A stretch of 64,000 bases of DNA from JAFAMS01 sp049520515 (GCA_049520515.1 JBEKPS010000006.1:62001-126000); one strand, 5' to 3'; shown: positions 34,856-43,616, counted from the stretch's first letter. Notes: generated by a model not told the origin, from the letters alone. Made by a program: numbers and translations.

Positions 34856-37533
34856 GACGCGGCGATTTGACGCAAGACGTACTGCAGGATGCCGCCGTGG
34901 CGGTAGTACTGCATCTCGTCCGGCGTGTCGATGCGAACTCTCGCGTCGAACGTCGTCGTCTTTCCGTCGGGCGACTTCGCTTCGACCTCAATCGTTTGCC
35001 GGGGCTCGATGGTCGCGAGTCCGCGAATCGTGAACGACTCCTCGCCGGTGAGACCGAGCGAGTCGCGCGTCGCGCCGCCGGTGTACTCGAGCGGAAGAAT
35101 CCCCATGCCGATCAGGTTACTGCGGTGAATCTTCTCGAGCGTCTCCGCGATCACCGCGGTGATGCCGAGAAGCATCGGGCCCTTTGCAGCCCAATCGCGC
35201 GACGAACCGCTGCCGTATTCTTTCCCCGCTAGAATGATCAGCGTCGTCTTATCCGCTTTGTAGCGCATCGCCGCGTCATAGATCGACATCTGCTCGCCGG
35301 TTGGAAGATAGCGCGTTACGCCGCCTTCAACATCGGGGACGAGCATGTTCTTGAGGCGCGTATTCGCAAACGTCCCGCGCATCATGACTTCGTGATTGCC
35401 GCGACGCGCACCGTAGGAATTGAAATCGCGCTGCTCGATGCCGTGCTCGATCAAGTACTTCGCCGCCGGGCTCGATTTCGCAATGCTGCCGGCGGGTGAG
35501 ATGTGATCGGTGGTGACGCTGTCACCGAGCATCGCGAGCACGCGTGCATTGACGACGTCGGGCTTGGCCTCCGGTTTCGCCGGCATGCCGTCGAAGTACG
35601 GAGCGGGCTTGACGTACTCGCTCTTGGGATCCCAGGCATACCGTTCGCCGGCTGGGGCCGCCATTGCACGCCAGCGATCGTCGCCGGTGTAGACGTCGCC
35701 GTAACGCTTCTTGAACATTGAAGACTGAACGGCATCGGCGACGGCTGTTCCGATCTCTTCGTTCGAGGGCCAGATCTCGCGCAAGAACACGGGCTTGCCG
35801 TTCTTATCCGTACCGAGCGACTCGGTCGTAAGATCGACATCCATCCGTCCCGCGAGCGCATACGCGACGACAAGCATCGGGGATGCCAGATAGTTTGCGC
35901 GCACTTGCGGATGGATACGGCCTTCGAAGTTGCGATTTCCCGAAAGCACCGCAGCCACGATCAAATCTTCGTCCGAAACTTTCTTTGCGACCTCATCGGG
36001 CAGCGGGCCGGAATTGCCGATGCACGTCGTGCAGCCGTACGCGACCAGGTTGAATCCCATCTCGTTGAGATACGGCCAGAGGCCGGCGCGCTCCAAGTAG
36101 TCGGTGACGACTTGCGAGCCGGGCGCGAGACTGGTCTTCACCCAAGGCTTGGGTTTGATTCCACGTTCGACGGCCTTCTTTGCGACGAGACCGGCGCCGA
36201 TCATGACGGACGGATTCGACGTATTGGTGCAGCTCGTGATCGCTGCGATGACGACGGCGCCGTCACCCAGCGCGCCGTTCGTGGGTTTACCGTTTCCGCC
36301 GCGCGCTTTTTGCCATTCGGCCAGCGCTGCGGAAAACGACGTCTTCACGTTGCTGAGCGCGACGCGGTCCTGCGGACGGCGCGGCCCCGCGAGATTCGGA
36401 ACGACCTCGCCGAGATCGAGCGCGAGCGTATCAGCATACGTCGCATCCGGCGTCTCGTCCGTGCGGTACAGACCTTGCGCCTTCGCGTAGGCTTCAACGA
36501 GTGCGATTTGCTCGTCCGAGCGTCCGGTGAGACGCAAGTACTCGAGCGTGCGATGATCGATCGGGAAAACGGCGATTGTCGAGCCATATTCGGGCGACAT
36601 GTTGCCGAGCGTTGTACGATCCGCAAGAGCGAGATTCGAAAGTCCCTTACCGTAAAACTCGACGAACTTTCCGACGACGCCCTTCTTGCGCAGCATCTCG
36701 GTAACCGTCAGGACCAAGTCGGTCGCGGTGACGCCTTCCTTCAAGCTGCCAGTCAACTTGAAGCCAATGACTTCGGGGATCAACATCGTGATCGGCTGAC
36801 CCAACATCGCGGCTTCGGCTTCGATGCCGCCGACGCCCCACGCAACAACGCCAAGTCCGTTCACCATCGTCGTGTGCGAATCGGTGCCGACGACGGTATC
36901 CGGATACGCTTCGACCTCACCCGCCGGTGCCGGCGAGCCTGCGCCACCGGCGCCAAAAATTACCCGCGCCAAGAACTCGATATTGACTTGATGGACGATA
37001 CCCGTGTCGGGCGGAACGGCGCGGAAATTCGAAAACGCGCCTTGTCCCCATTTCAAAAACAGATAGCGTTCTTGATTCCGCTCGAACTCGAGCTCGCCGT
37101 TTCGCGCGAAGGCGCCGGCTGAACCGAACGCGTCGACTTGCACCGAGTGATCGATGACGAGCTCGACGGGCTGCAGCGGATTGATCTTCTTCGGATCTCC
37201 GCCCATGTTCGCGATTGCATCGCGCATGACGGCGAGATCGACGACGGCAGGGACCCCGGTGAAATCTTGCAGCAACACACGGGCTGGTCGAAACGCGATC
37301 TCGCGTTGCTCGCCACCCGGTCTGTATTTTGCAAGTGCTTCGATGTCATCGCGTTTGACGGTGTTGCCGTCTTCGTAACGCAGCAAGTTCTCGAGCAGAA
37401 CCTTTATCGAATACGGAAGCTCCGCGAGTCGCGCGACGCCTGCGCGCTCAAGTGCATCGAGACGAACGTATCGGTATGAGCGGTTTCCGACTCGAAGCGT
37501 GTCAGCGGCTTTGAATGAGTCGATTGTCGGCAT
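34852..37533 (-). CDS. acnA: Aconitate hydratase A
   Basis: 893 residues, full AcnA length. TIDSFKAADTLRVG opens the protein, VVGTDSHTTMVNGLGVVAWGVGG is typical, and the [4Fe-4S] cysteines are in ITSCTNTSNPSVMIGAG (one) and YGCTTCIGNSGPL (two). The swivelling domain has GDSVTTDHISPAGSI, NSYGARRGNHEVMMRGTF and AGKEYGSGSSRDWAAKGP. It interconverts citrate and isocitrate in the TCA cycle; related cis-aconitate is the expected product of TcuA. It starts seven bases after the rnd stop, in a minus-strand operon of five genes. Confidence 0.98.
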   Translation of the reverse strand: MPTIDSFKAADTLRVGNRSYRYVRLDALERAGVARLAELPYSIKVLLENLLRYEDGNTVKRDDIEALAKYRPGGEQREIAFRPARVLLQDFTGVPAVVDLAVMRDAIANMGGDPKKINPLQPVELVIDHSVQVDAFGSAGAFARNGELEFERNQERYLFLKWGQGAFSNFRAVPPDTGIVHQVNIEFLARVIFGAGGAGSPAPAGEVEAYPDTVVGTDSHTTMVNGLGVVAWGVGGIEAEAAMLGQPITMLIPEVIGFKLTGSLKEGVTATDLVLTVTEMLRKKGVVGKFVEFYGKGLSNLALADRTTLGNMSPEYGSTIAVFPIDHRTLEYLRLTGRSDEQIALVEAYAKAQGLYRTDETPDATYADTLALDLGEVVPNLAGPRRPQDRVALSNVKTSFSAALAEWQKARGGNGKPTNGALGDGAVVIAAITSCTNTSNPSVMIGAGLVAKKAVERGIKPKPWVKTSLAPGSQVVTDYLERAGLWPYLNEMGFNLVAYGCTTCIGNSGPLPDEVAKKVSDEDLIVAAVLSGNRNFEGRIHPQVRANYLASPMLVVAYALAGRMDVDLTTESLGTDKNGKPVFLREIWPSNEEIGTAVADAVQSSMFKKRYGDVYTGDDRWRAMAAPAGERYAWDPKSEYVKPAPYFDGMPAKPEAKPDVVNARVLAMLGDSVTTDHISPAGSIAKSSPAAKYLIEHGIEQRDFNSYGARRGNHEVMMRGTFANTRLKNMLVPDVEGGVTRYLPTGEQMSIYDAAMRYKADKTTLIILAGKEYGSGSSRDWAAKGPMLLGITAVIAETLEKIHRSNLIGMGILPLEYTGGATRDSLGLTGEESFTIRGLATIEPRQTIEVEAKSPDGKTTTFDARVRIDTPDEMQYYRHGGILQYVLRQIAAS

Positions 37534-37540
37534 AGGGCGC

Positions 37541-38737
37541 TCAGGGTTCGCCGACGATGGTGCGCGGCACTCCCTCCCCGTAGCCCTCGATTCGCAAGGG
37601 AACTCGCCCGCTCAAGAAGCGCCAAAGCGGCTCCACGATAAGCTCGCGGCGCCAAGGCGCAAGACCGAGCGTGTCGACAAAGGCGTCGTAGCTTTGCGGC
37701 AGCTCGCGAGCCACACGCTCGAGCGCTGCGCGCGGAGCGAGTAAAGTCGCAGGCAGATCGTTTTCAGCCGCGATCGCGTTCACGAGCACGTTCATCGTCG
37801 AGACGAGTGACTCGCGCTGCGGAGTCAGCGAGCGAATCGGTTTGGCCGGCAGATCATTCTCAGGAATCTCTTCGCCGCGCCTCACGGCGTCGATGATCAT
37901 CTTGCCGAACGTACGCCGTATCCCGTTGTCGAGCCGGCGCAGCTGTGCCAGATCGTCGGTCGTCTTCGGACGTATCTGCGCGATACCGACCATCGCGTCG
38001 TCCGGAATGACGTACTTGAGCGGGATGTTGCGTTCGCGGGCTGCGTGATCGCGCGCAACCGCAAGCTCCTTGAGCACGCCGAGCTCGCGGCGGCTGAGGC
38101 GAGAATTGCCCGGGATCTTCAAATAGAGGCGGCTTTGATCCGGCCGATAGCGCGTCGCATCAGCAAGTCCGCGGCATTCTTCGATCACCCATTCCAATCG
38201 ACCGCGCTCGCGCAAGCGCTCGATCAACGCGTCTTGCAGCGAGAACAAATAGCGCACGTCATCGACGAGATAGTCCACTTGTTTGACGGAAAGCGGGCGC
38301 GTCGACCAATCGCTGACCGTTTGTGATTTGCGCAGTTGCACTTTGGCGAGATCGCGCACCAAGTCGAGCAGCGAAATCGAAAGACCGTAGCCGCAAAACG
38401 CCGCTGCGAGCTGCGTATCGAAAACTGCGGCGGGTAACATCTCGAACTGATCTGCGAAAATCTTCAGGTCGCTCGTTAGCGCGTGACCAACCACGGTCGT
38501 TGCGTGCAGCGCGTCGACGAGATGCCGCAGATTGCGCACCGAAAGCGGATCGATGATCGCGACCTCGGTGATCTCGCCGTTGGTTCCCTTGGGGATCGCG
38601 ATCTGAACGACCATCAAGTTGGCCGTGTACGAACGCTCCGCGTGAAATTCCGTATCGAGCCCGACACGCGGCGCATCCGCGATTCGCACGCAAAGCGACG
38701 CGAGCGCACTAGAGTCGGAGACGATATTGACGTTCAG
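37541..38737 (-). CDS. rnd: Ribonuclease D, apparently with a CTG start
   Basis: 398 residues if begun at the CTG at 38737. DEDD exonuclease: GLDTEFHAE (Asp28, Glu30), LTSDLKIFADQFEML (Asp of motif II) and VDYLVDDVRYLFSL (motif III), then an HRDC domain. RNase D trims tRNA 3' ends. A GTG at 38689 is the first conventional start but would delete the first beta strand. Begun at CTG, the catalytic residues fall at 28 and 30, the same numbers as E. coli RNase D (recalled), and no ATG, GTG or TTG occurs in frame for at least 17 codons upstream. The CTG overlaps the VTT gene's TGA. Confidence 0.9.
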   Translation of the reverse strand: MNVNIVSDSSALASLCVRIADAPRVGLDTEFHAERSYTANLMVVQIAIPKGTNGEITEVAIIDPLSVRNLRHLVDALHATTVVGHALTSDLKIFADQFEMLPAAVFDTQLAAAFCGYGLSISLLDLVRDLAKVQLRKSQTVSDWSTRPLSVKQVDYLVDDVRYLFSLQDALIERLRERGRLEWVIEECRGLADATRYRPDQSRLYLKIPGNSRLSRRELGVLKELAVARDHAARERNIPLKYVIPDDAMVGIAQIRPKTTDDLAQLRRLDNGIRRTFGKMIIDAVRRGEEIPENDLPAKPIRSLTPQRESLVSTMNVLVNAIAAENDLPATLLAPRAALERVARELPQSYDAFVDTLGLAPWRRELIVEPLWRFLSGRVPLRIEGYGEGVPRTIVGEP

Positions 38738-39432
38738 GGCGTTCGCTCCGGAAGCGGCGCAGCCGCGGGCGTGTGCCGGATGTGGATTTTCGGAAGATGC
38801 ACGCTCTGGTTGTGCTGGATGACGTACGTCCTCACCGGTTGCGTGATCCGATGAACGTAGTCGGCCGCGCTGTCACCGAACACCGCTAAAACCGTCGCAA
38901 TCGGAACGGCGACGACGCATTTCGTCCAGATTTGCGTCCAGAGTGAGACGCGATAGGCTGCGGCCGTCTGCGTCGCGAGCGTGCCCCCGACGCCCGGCAA
39001 AAGACGCACGAGCACCAGGAACATCGGCGATGCGATGGGCCAACGTTTGATCCAAAGCGGCAGACGTTCGAGTCGCTGCTCGACGTCGAGCAGCTTGTTC
39101 GTTCGCAACGCGATCATGTACGAGACAACCGCAGCGATGATGAGACCGCCTGCATTGATCAGCGAGCCGGCGAGTGGGCCGAAGATGACGCCGTTCATGA
39201 TCGCGAGCGCATCGGTGACCGAGAACGGCGCCGAAGCGACGAGCGTCATCAGAACGAGTGCGCACGGATAAGCGATCCAGCCGAGATCCCATAAGAGGTC
39301 TTGAACGTCTCCTCGGTGATAGACGACGAAGGCAGCCAGAGCAAACGAGCCAGCCATAATGGCGGCCGCCTCGAGCCTACGCCAGAACAAGCCCTGCCCA
39401 AAGCGTACCGAAATGCCAGTACTCGTGCTCAC
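38734..39432 (-). CDS. VTT-domain (TVP38/DedA-like) membrane protein
   Basis: 232 residues. Several membrane helices and the VTT core: VTDALAIMNGVIFGPLAGSLINAGG and PMFLVLVRLLPGVGGTLATQTA, with the FLVLVRLLPG motif. Family members are lipid scramblase-like or transporter proteins of the inner membrane. The C-terminal 35 residues are hydrophilic and His/Pro-rich (HLPKIHIRHTPAAAPLPERTP). Start may be 39432 or ATG 39357; the former overlaps the 5' end of the divergent VKOR-like gene by 20 bases. It heads the VTT-rnd-acnA operon. Confidence 0.82.
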   Translation of the reverse strand: MSTSTGISVRFGQGLFWRRLEAAAIMAGSFALAAFVVYHRGDVQDLLWDLGWIAYPCALVLMTLVASAPFSVTDALAIMNGVIFGPLAGSLINAGGLIIAAVVSYMIALRTNKLLDVEQRLERLPLWIKRWPIASPMFLVLVRLLPGVGGTLATQTAAAYRVSLWTQIWTKCVVAVPIATVLAVFGDSAADYVHRITQPVRTYVIQHNQSVHLPKIHIRHTPAAAPLPERTP

Positions 39433-39790
39433 GGTCTTCCTTCTTTGCGCCGTGGGTTTCTACGCCTCCGCATTCATGGCCAACAAGGCTCGACTCGCCG
39501 CGCGCGGTGAGCTGAGGGAGCCGAGCGTTGTCCAAAGCCCCGCGGCTCGCCTGGTCGGACGGGTCCCCAACGCCGTTTTCGGCCTCATTTACTACCCGTG
39601 CGTGGCCCTCAGCGTCGCATTCCCTGTTGATATGGCACGCCGACTCGCTTTGGTGGCAAGCTTACTCGCTGCAGCAATGTCATTTGTATTGGCATACAGC
39701 TTGCTGTTCCGCACGAAACGACCGTGCCCGTATTGTTGGACTGCACACGTAGTCAACTGGGTGCTGCCATTCTTACTTTTGAAAATATGA
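39413..39790 (+). CDS. Vitamin K epoxide reductase (VKOR)-like membrane protein
   Basis: 125 residues, about four hydrophobic segments. VGRVPNAVFGLIYYPCVALSV and CPYCWTAHVVNWVLPFLLL match the GxPxxxxGL and C-x-x-C active-site parts of VKOR. VKOR proteins re-oxidise DsbA-like partners and pass electrons to quinone. The loop region that usually carries two further cysteines reads EPSVVQSPAARL, without cysteine, so electron relay from partners may differ. The ATG at 39413 has a weak ribosome site. Family assignment is moderate. Confidence 0.6.
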   Translation: MPVLVLTVFLLCAVGFYASAFMANKARLAARGELREPSVVQSPAARLVGRVPNAVFGLIYYPCVALSVAFPVDMARRLALVASLLAAAMSFVLAYSLLFRTKRPCPYCWTAHVVNWVLPFLLLKI

Positions 39791-39854
39791 AGTAGCGGAA
39801 CTCACGTATTGCGATTCATCTTCAACGGCGTTACGGCACGCCATAAAGGCAACA

Positions 39855-39882
39855 TAGGGGCTCGCTGCCAAGCGAGCCCCTA
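39855..39882 (+). promoter_or_regulatory. 12-bp perfect hairpin directly before the Nudix start codon
   Basis: TAGGGGCTCGCT (39855-39866), loop GCCA, AGCGAGCCCCTA (39871-39882), three bases before ATG 39886. No T-run follows it, but it could terminate the VKOR-like transcript, whose stop is 65 bp upstream. It also occupies the place where a ribosome site for the Nudix gene would be, so it may control that start. Confidence 0.55.
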
Positions 39883-39885
39883 ATC

Positions 39886-40632
39886 ATGGATATACGTCCG
39901 GCAGCGACCGTGATGCTTGCGCGCGATTTGGGCGCGGGGCCAGAGATTTACATGCTGCGCCGCAGCGCGAAGAGCGCGTTCCTACCGGAGATGTTCGTTT
40001 TTCCGGGCGGCGCCGTCGATGCGCTCGACGCGGAGCTGGCGCGCAAGCGTCTCTTGCGTAACGCCGACGTCCCGAATCCCGAGCGCGAGTCCGCCGATCC
40101 GTCTTTCGAAGTCGCAGCGCTGCGCGAGGCCTTCGAAGAAGCCGGCATTCTACTGACGGCGGATTCCAACGGAATTCCGGCGACGCTCGACACGGCGCAG
40201 CTTCGGGAGCAACGAGACGCACTGCTCGCCGGCGCGACGACATTGAATGCAGTGCTCGAAAGGTTTGGCGTCGTGCTCGATTCGCGCCGGCTCTGGCACT
40301 TCTCTCACTGGATCACGCCGCCGACCGAGTCGCACCGCTTCGATACGCATTTCTATCTTGCGTTCGCGCCGCCCGGACAAGCCGCGACGAGCGATGAGAT
40401 TGAAACAGATGCCGGACTTTGGATTGCGCCCAGCGACGCACTGCGGCGCAATGCGAATGGAAATTTCCCGATGATTTTCCCGACGATCATGCATTTGCAG
40501 CGCCTTGCGAACCTTGCGACGCTCGATGCGCTCCACGAATTTGCAATGTCGAAATCGATCTACGCCGTCGAACCCTTGCAAGCCGGTGAACGCCGCTTTA
40601 TCTTGCCCGACGGTTTGGAAGGGAAATGGTAA
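39886..40632 (+). CDS. Nudix hydrolase (NUDT19/RNA-type with split box)
   Basis: 248 residues. The Nudix box is FPGGAVDALD... then, after a 30-residue insertion, EVAALREAFEEAGILL, with the REAFEEAG residues that bind metal; the split box resembles NUDT19-type CoA diphosphatases. WITPPTESHRFDTHFYLAF and ETDAGLWIAPSDAL follow. The substrate is a nucleoside diphosphate or CoA derivative, not resolved. It lacks a Shine-Dalgarno because a hairpin abuts the ATG. It overlaps the MBL gene by seven bases, so they are co-translated. Confidence 0.82.
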   Translation: MDIRPAATVMLARDLGAGPEIYMLRRSAKSAFLPEMFVFPGGAVDALDAELARKRLLRNADVPNPERESADPSFEVAALREAFEEAGILLTADSNGIPATLDTAQLREQRDALLAGATTLNAVLERFGVVLDSRRLWHFSHWITPPTESHRFDTHFYLAFAPPGQAATSDEIETDAGLWIAPSDALRRNANGNFPMIFPTIMHLQRLANLATLDALHEFAMSKSIYAVEPLQAGERRFILPDGLEGKW

Positions 40633-41552
40633 CGCTTTCCGAGCGCGTGGTGCGCCTGCGTGCGCCGAACCCGTCGCCGATGACGCTGACCGGAACGAAC
40701 ACCTATCTCGTCCGCACGTCACCCGATAGTCTGCTCGTCATCGATCCCGGCCCGCTCATCGAGAAACACGTCGATGCGATCGTCGCAACCGCGGGTGAGC
40801 TCGGCGCGCAAATTCGAACGATTTTGGTGACGCACGGTCATCCGGATCATGCCCCGGCTGCTGCCCCGCTCTCGCGGCGGACCGGCGCACCGGTGTGGGC
40901 GCATGCATACGCAAAATTTCCGGTCGATCGAACGCTTGAAGATAGCGAGAGGCTCGAATTCAATGATGCGACCTTCGAGGTCGTCGATGCACCGGGCCAT
41001 GCTCTCGATCACCTCGTCTTCGCGCTCGGAGAAGAACGTACGCTGTTTACCGGCGATGTCGTATTGGGACACGGTACCGTCGTCGTCGCGCCACCCGGCG
41101 GCGCAATGCGTCCGTATCAACGCACACTCGACCGATTGCTCGCCGAGTACGGTGATGCTGCCGCGATCTATGGCGGCCACGGTGAGCGCATCGATGATCC
41201 GCGTGCCAAGCTGATCGAATATATCGAGCATCGCAAAATGCGCGAGCGCGGGCTCATGGCGCAGCTTGAAAAAAGTCCGGCTACGATCCCGATACTGGTC
41301 GAAGCAGTCTATGCTGGCATCGATCGCCGGCTGTGGCCGGCAGCGGCACGCCAATTGCTTGCATACTTGATCGCCCTCGAGGAAGAGAATCGGGTTGTTC
41401 CACGGATATTGTCACGCGCTCCGACGCCGGAGGAAGCCGCAATCCTTGACCCCAATCTTCAGCGCATCGCTGACCCCGAAGCCGCGGCCGTTGCGCGCGA
41501 AGAGCTCGGGATCAACGTCGAACTTCCCCTGGTTGAATATCGCATCGCTTAA
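40626..41552 (+). CDS. MBL-fold metallo-hydrolase (LACTB2-like)
   Basis: 308 residues. Metal motif VTHGHPDHAPAAA (HxHxDH), then GHALDHLVFAL, LFTGDVVLGHGTVVVAPP and GGHGERIDDPRAK. A C-terminal helical region (PILVEAVYAGIDRRLWPAAARQLLAYLIALEE) is like the LACTB2/winged-helix tail of this family. Catalysis could be endoribonuclease or thioester hydrolase; not decided. It begins within the Nudix gene (7-base overlap). Confidence 0.85.
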   Translation: MVTLSERVVRLRAPNPSPMTLTGTNTYLVRTSPDSLLVIDPGPLIEKHVDAIVATAGELGAQIRTILVTHGHPDHAPAAAPLSRRTGAPVWAHAYAKFPVDRTLEDSERLEFNDATFEVVDAPGHALDHLVFALGEERTLFTGDVVLGHGTVVVAPPGGAMRPYQRTLDRLLAEYGDAAAIYGGHGERIDDPRAKLIEYIEHRKMRERGLMAQLEKSPATIPILVEAVYAGIDRRLWPAAARQLLAYLIALEEENRVVPRILSRAPTPEEAAILDPNLQRIADPEAAAVAREELGINVELPLVEYRIA

Positions 41553-41566
41553 GAGGGATCGTTTGC

Positions 41567-41968
41567 ATGAGATTGATCGGATTCGCGGCAGTACTCGTTC
41601 TCGTGCTTGTTGCAACGCACGCGAGTGGAAGATCGATCGCAAACGCAGCTTCCGACGGCAAGAGCATCTTCAACACGAATTGCGCCACCTGCCATCAACA
41701 AAACGGCATGGGATCTCCCGGCGTTTTCCCGCCGCTGGCTGGCAACACAGACGTCACGGCAAAAGATCCGGCGAAGATCATTGCGACCGTGCTCCACGGC
41801 TTGAACACGCCTATCACGGTTAACGGCAAGCAGTACAGCGGTGGAATGCCGGCCTGGAAAGGTACGCTTTCCAACGCAGATATCGCAGCTGTCTTGACGT
41901 ACGTGCGAAGCTCCTGGGGTAATGAGGCGCCGGCCGTTACCGAAAAGATGGTCTCAGCAGTCAAATAA
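41567..41968 (+). CDS. Small exported c-type cytochrome
   Basis: 133 residues. A signal peptide (FAAVLVLVLVATHASGRSIA), then one CxxCH haem site (NTNCATCHQQNGMG) and the axial Met in SGGMPAWKGTLSNADIA. It is a class I cytochrome acting as a periplasmic electron carrier. It lies in a run of plus-strand genes with no oxidase beside it, so the partner is unknown. The next gene begins six bases after its stop. Confidence 0.9.
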   Translation: MRLIGFAAVLVLVLVATHASGRSIANAASDGKSIFNTNCATCHQQNGMGSPGVFPPLAGNTDVTAKDPAKIIATVLHGLNTPITVNGKQYSGGMPAWKGTLSNADIAAVLTYVRSSWGNEAPAVTEKMVSAVK

Positions 41969-41974
41969 CCCGCC

Positions 41975-42559
41975 GTGCGAAAAATTCGAATCCTCGAACA
42001 CATCACGCTCGACGGCGTGATCCAGGCGCCCGGCGGACGAGATGAAGACGGCGACTATCCGTACGGCGGGTGGACGGCGCCGTTTGATGATCCCGAAGTG
42101 GGAAAGATCATCGTCGAGGCGCACAGCCGGCCTTTCGATTTGCTGCTTGGCCGCCGAACCTACGACATTTGGAGCGGCTTTTGGCCGAATTCGGACGGTT
42201 CGTTTGCGAACGGCATCAACGCAGCGATGAAATATATCGCTACTCACCGGCCCGAAAGTCTTGCATGGGGTCCTGCCGAGGGCATTGGAGCGGACATTGT
42301 CGACGGCGTTCGCCGCATTAAGGCAAAGGACGGCCCCGATCTGATCGTGTGGGGCAGTTCAACACTAACTCCGGTACTGATCGAACACGGTCTCGCGGAC
42401 GAGGTCGTGCTGCTCGTGTATCCGGTTCTCTTGGGCAAGGGCAAACGTTTGTTTTCGGACGGAACTCCGCCACGCGAACTCGCACTTGTCAGCTCGAAAG
42501 CTGGATCGTCCGGTGTCATTGTGAGCACCTATAAACCCAGCGGACCCTTACGAACCTAA
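41975..42559 (+). CDS. RibD C-terminal / dihydrofolate reductase-like protein
   Basis: 194 residues, GTG start six bases after the cytochrome gene. RKIRILEHITLDGVIQAPGG, then LLLGRRTYDIWSGFWP, LIVWGSSTLTPVLIEHGLADEVV and LLVYPVLLGKGKRLF. Such YyaP/YwjB-type reductases share the fold of DHFR with no confirmed substrate. Its stop shares CTAA with the opposite MDR gene. Confidence 0.85.
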   Translation: MRKIRILEHITLDGVIQAPGGRDEDGDYPYGGWTAPFDDPEVGKIIVEAHSRPFDLLLGRRTYDIWSGFWPNSDGSFANGINAAMKYIATHRPESLAWGPAEGIGADIVDGVRRIKAKDGPDLIVWGSSTLTPVLIEHGLADEVVLLVYPVLLGKGKRLFSDGTPPRELALVSSKAGSSGVIVSTYKPSGPLRT

Positions 42560-43563
42560 ATAGCGAGCACGACTTTTCCGAATTGATCGTGCGCGGCTAA
42601 GCGCTCCGCGGCTTTCGGGGCTTCGCTCATCTGGAACACTCTGTCGACTGCCGGTCGCAGCTTGTGCTTGTTGAAAAGCCTAAGCATGTGCCGGAAATCT
42701 TCCGGACTGCCCATCGACGTGCCGCGAATGTCGAGCTGCTTCCAGAAGATCGAGAAAGGTCGAATCTTCGCGTCGCCGTTCGTCCCGCCGTAGATGACGA
42801 CGCGCGCCGCCGGGCGCGCAATGTCGACGGCTTTGCCGAGCGTTTCTCCACCGACCGAGTCGACGATGAGCGAGGGTCCGCCGCCGCCCGCTGCGTCACG
42901 AGCGTCCTTCGACCAATTTTCCGACGTCTTGTAGTTGATGCAAACGTCGGCGCCCATCGCTTTCGCGCGCGCCAGCTTTTCATCATTGCCCGACGTAACG
43001 ATCGTTTTCGCGCCGACCGAGTTGGCATATAACAATACAAAGCTTTGCACGCCGCCGCCGACACCGGTGATCAAAACGACGTCGTCTTTCGTCAGCTCGC
43101 CGCGTGAAAAGCACGCACGGTATGCGGTAACGCCCGCAAGCGGGACGGCAGCAGCTTCGTCATCGCTCAAGTGTTCCGGCGCCGGATGCACGTTCGCAGC
43201 CGGCACGCTAACGAATTCCGCAAACGTGCCTTCGCGCGGCATGCCGAGCACACCACCGTTACGCTCCCATACGCGTTCGTCGTTACCCCAATTCATTGTC
43301 GGATCGATGACGACGCGCGTCCCGATCTTCGGCCCGCTTACGCCCTCGCCGAGTTCTGCAACGCTGCCCATCCCATCGGAGCCGAGCGTTTTCGGCAACT
43401 CGATCCCCGGATAGAGCCCTTGCGTGATGAACACGTCGCGCCGGTTGAACGCGGCGCGCTTGATGTTAACGAGAATCTCGCCCACCGCAGGTTTCGGTTT
43501 CGGAATATCCTCGACATGGAGCTTCTCGGGCCCACCGAGCTCGTTAAGACGTACGGCTTTCAT
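42556..43563 (-). CDS. MDR-family quinone oxidoreductase/alcohol dehydrogenase-like
   Basis: 335 residues from ATG 43563 (GGGAG six bases upstream; an earlier ATG at 43575 is possible). The GroES-like domain opens VRLNELGGPEKLHVEDIPKP, then LPKTLGSDGMGSVAEL. The Rossmann part has VLITGVGGGVQSFVLLYANSVG and VDSVGGETLGKAVD. The absence of the usual Zn cysteines suggests a zinc-free quinone oxidoreductase using NADPH. Substrate unknown. Confidence 0.83.
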   Translation of the reverse strand: MKAVRLNELGGPEKLHVEDIPKPKPAVGEILVNIKRAAFNRRDVFITQGLYPGIELPKTLGSDGMGSVAELGEGVSGPKIGTRVVIDPTMNWGNDERVWERNGGVLGMPREGTFAEFVSVPAANVHPAPEHLSDDEAAAVPLAGVTAYRACFSRGELTKDDVVLITGVGGGVQSFVLLYANSVGAKTIVTSGNDEKLARAKAMGADVCINYKTSENWSKDARDAAGGGGPSLIVDSVGGETLGKAVDIARPAARVVIYGGTNGDAKIRPFSIFWKQLDIRGTSMGSPEDFRHMLRLFNKHKLRPAVDRVFQMSEAPKAAERLAAHDQFGKVVLAI

Positions 43564-43591
43564 GACGGCTCCCATACGTCGCAGCCCTCCG

Positions 43592-43610
43592 TTGTCATCC
43601 CGAGCGAAGT
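43592..43610 (+). repeat. Partial third copy of the 31-bp repeat
   Basis: The 19 bases 43592-43610 equal 43619-43637, the left part of the flanking repeat. The two lie head to tail with a 27-base spacing. Confidence 0.85.
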
Positions 43611-43616
43611 TCTACA

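Noticed and set aside
35905..37122. 405-codon open frame on the plus strand
   Set aside because: Antisense to acnA, whose cluster and swivel-domain motifs are intact; composition Arg-rich and without motifs.
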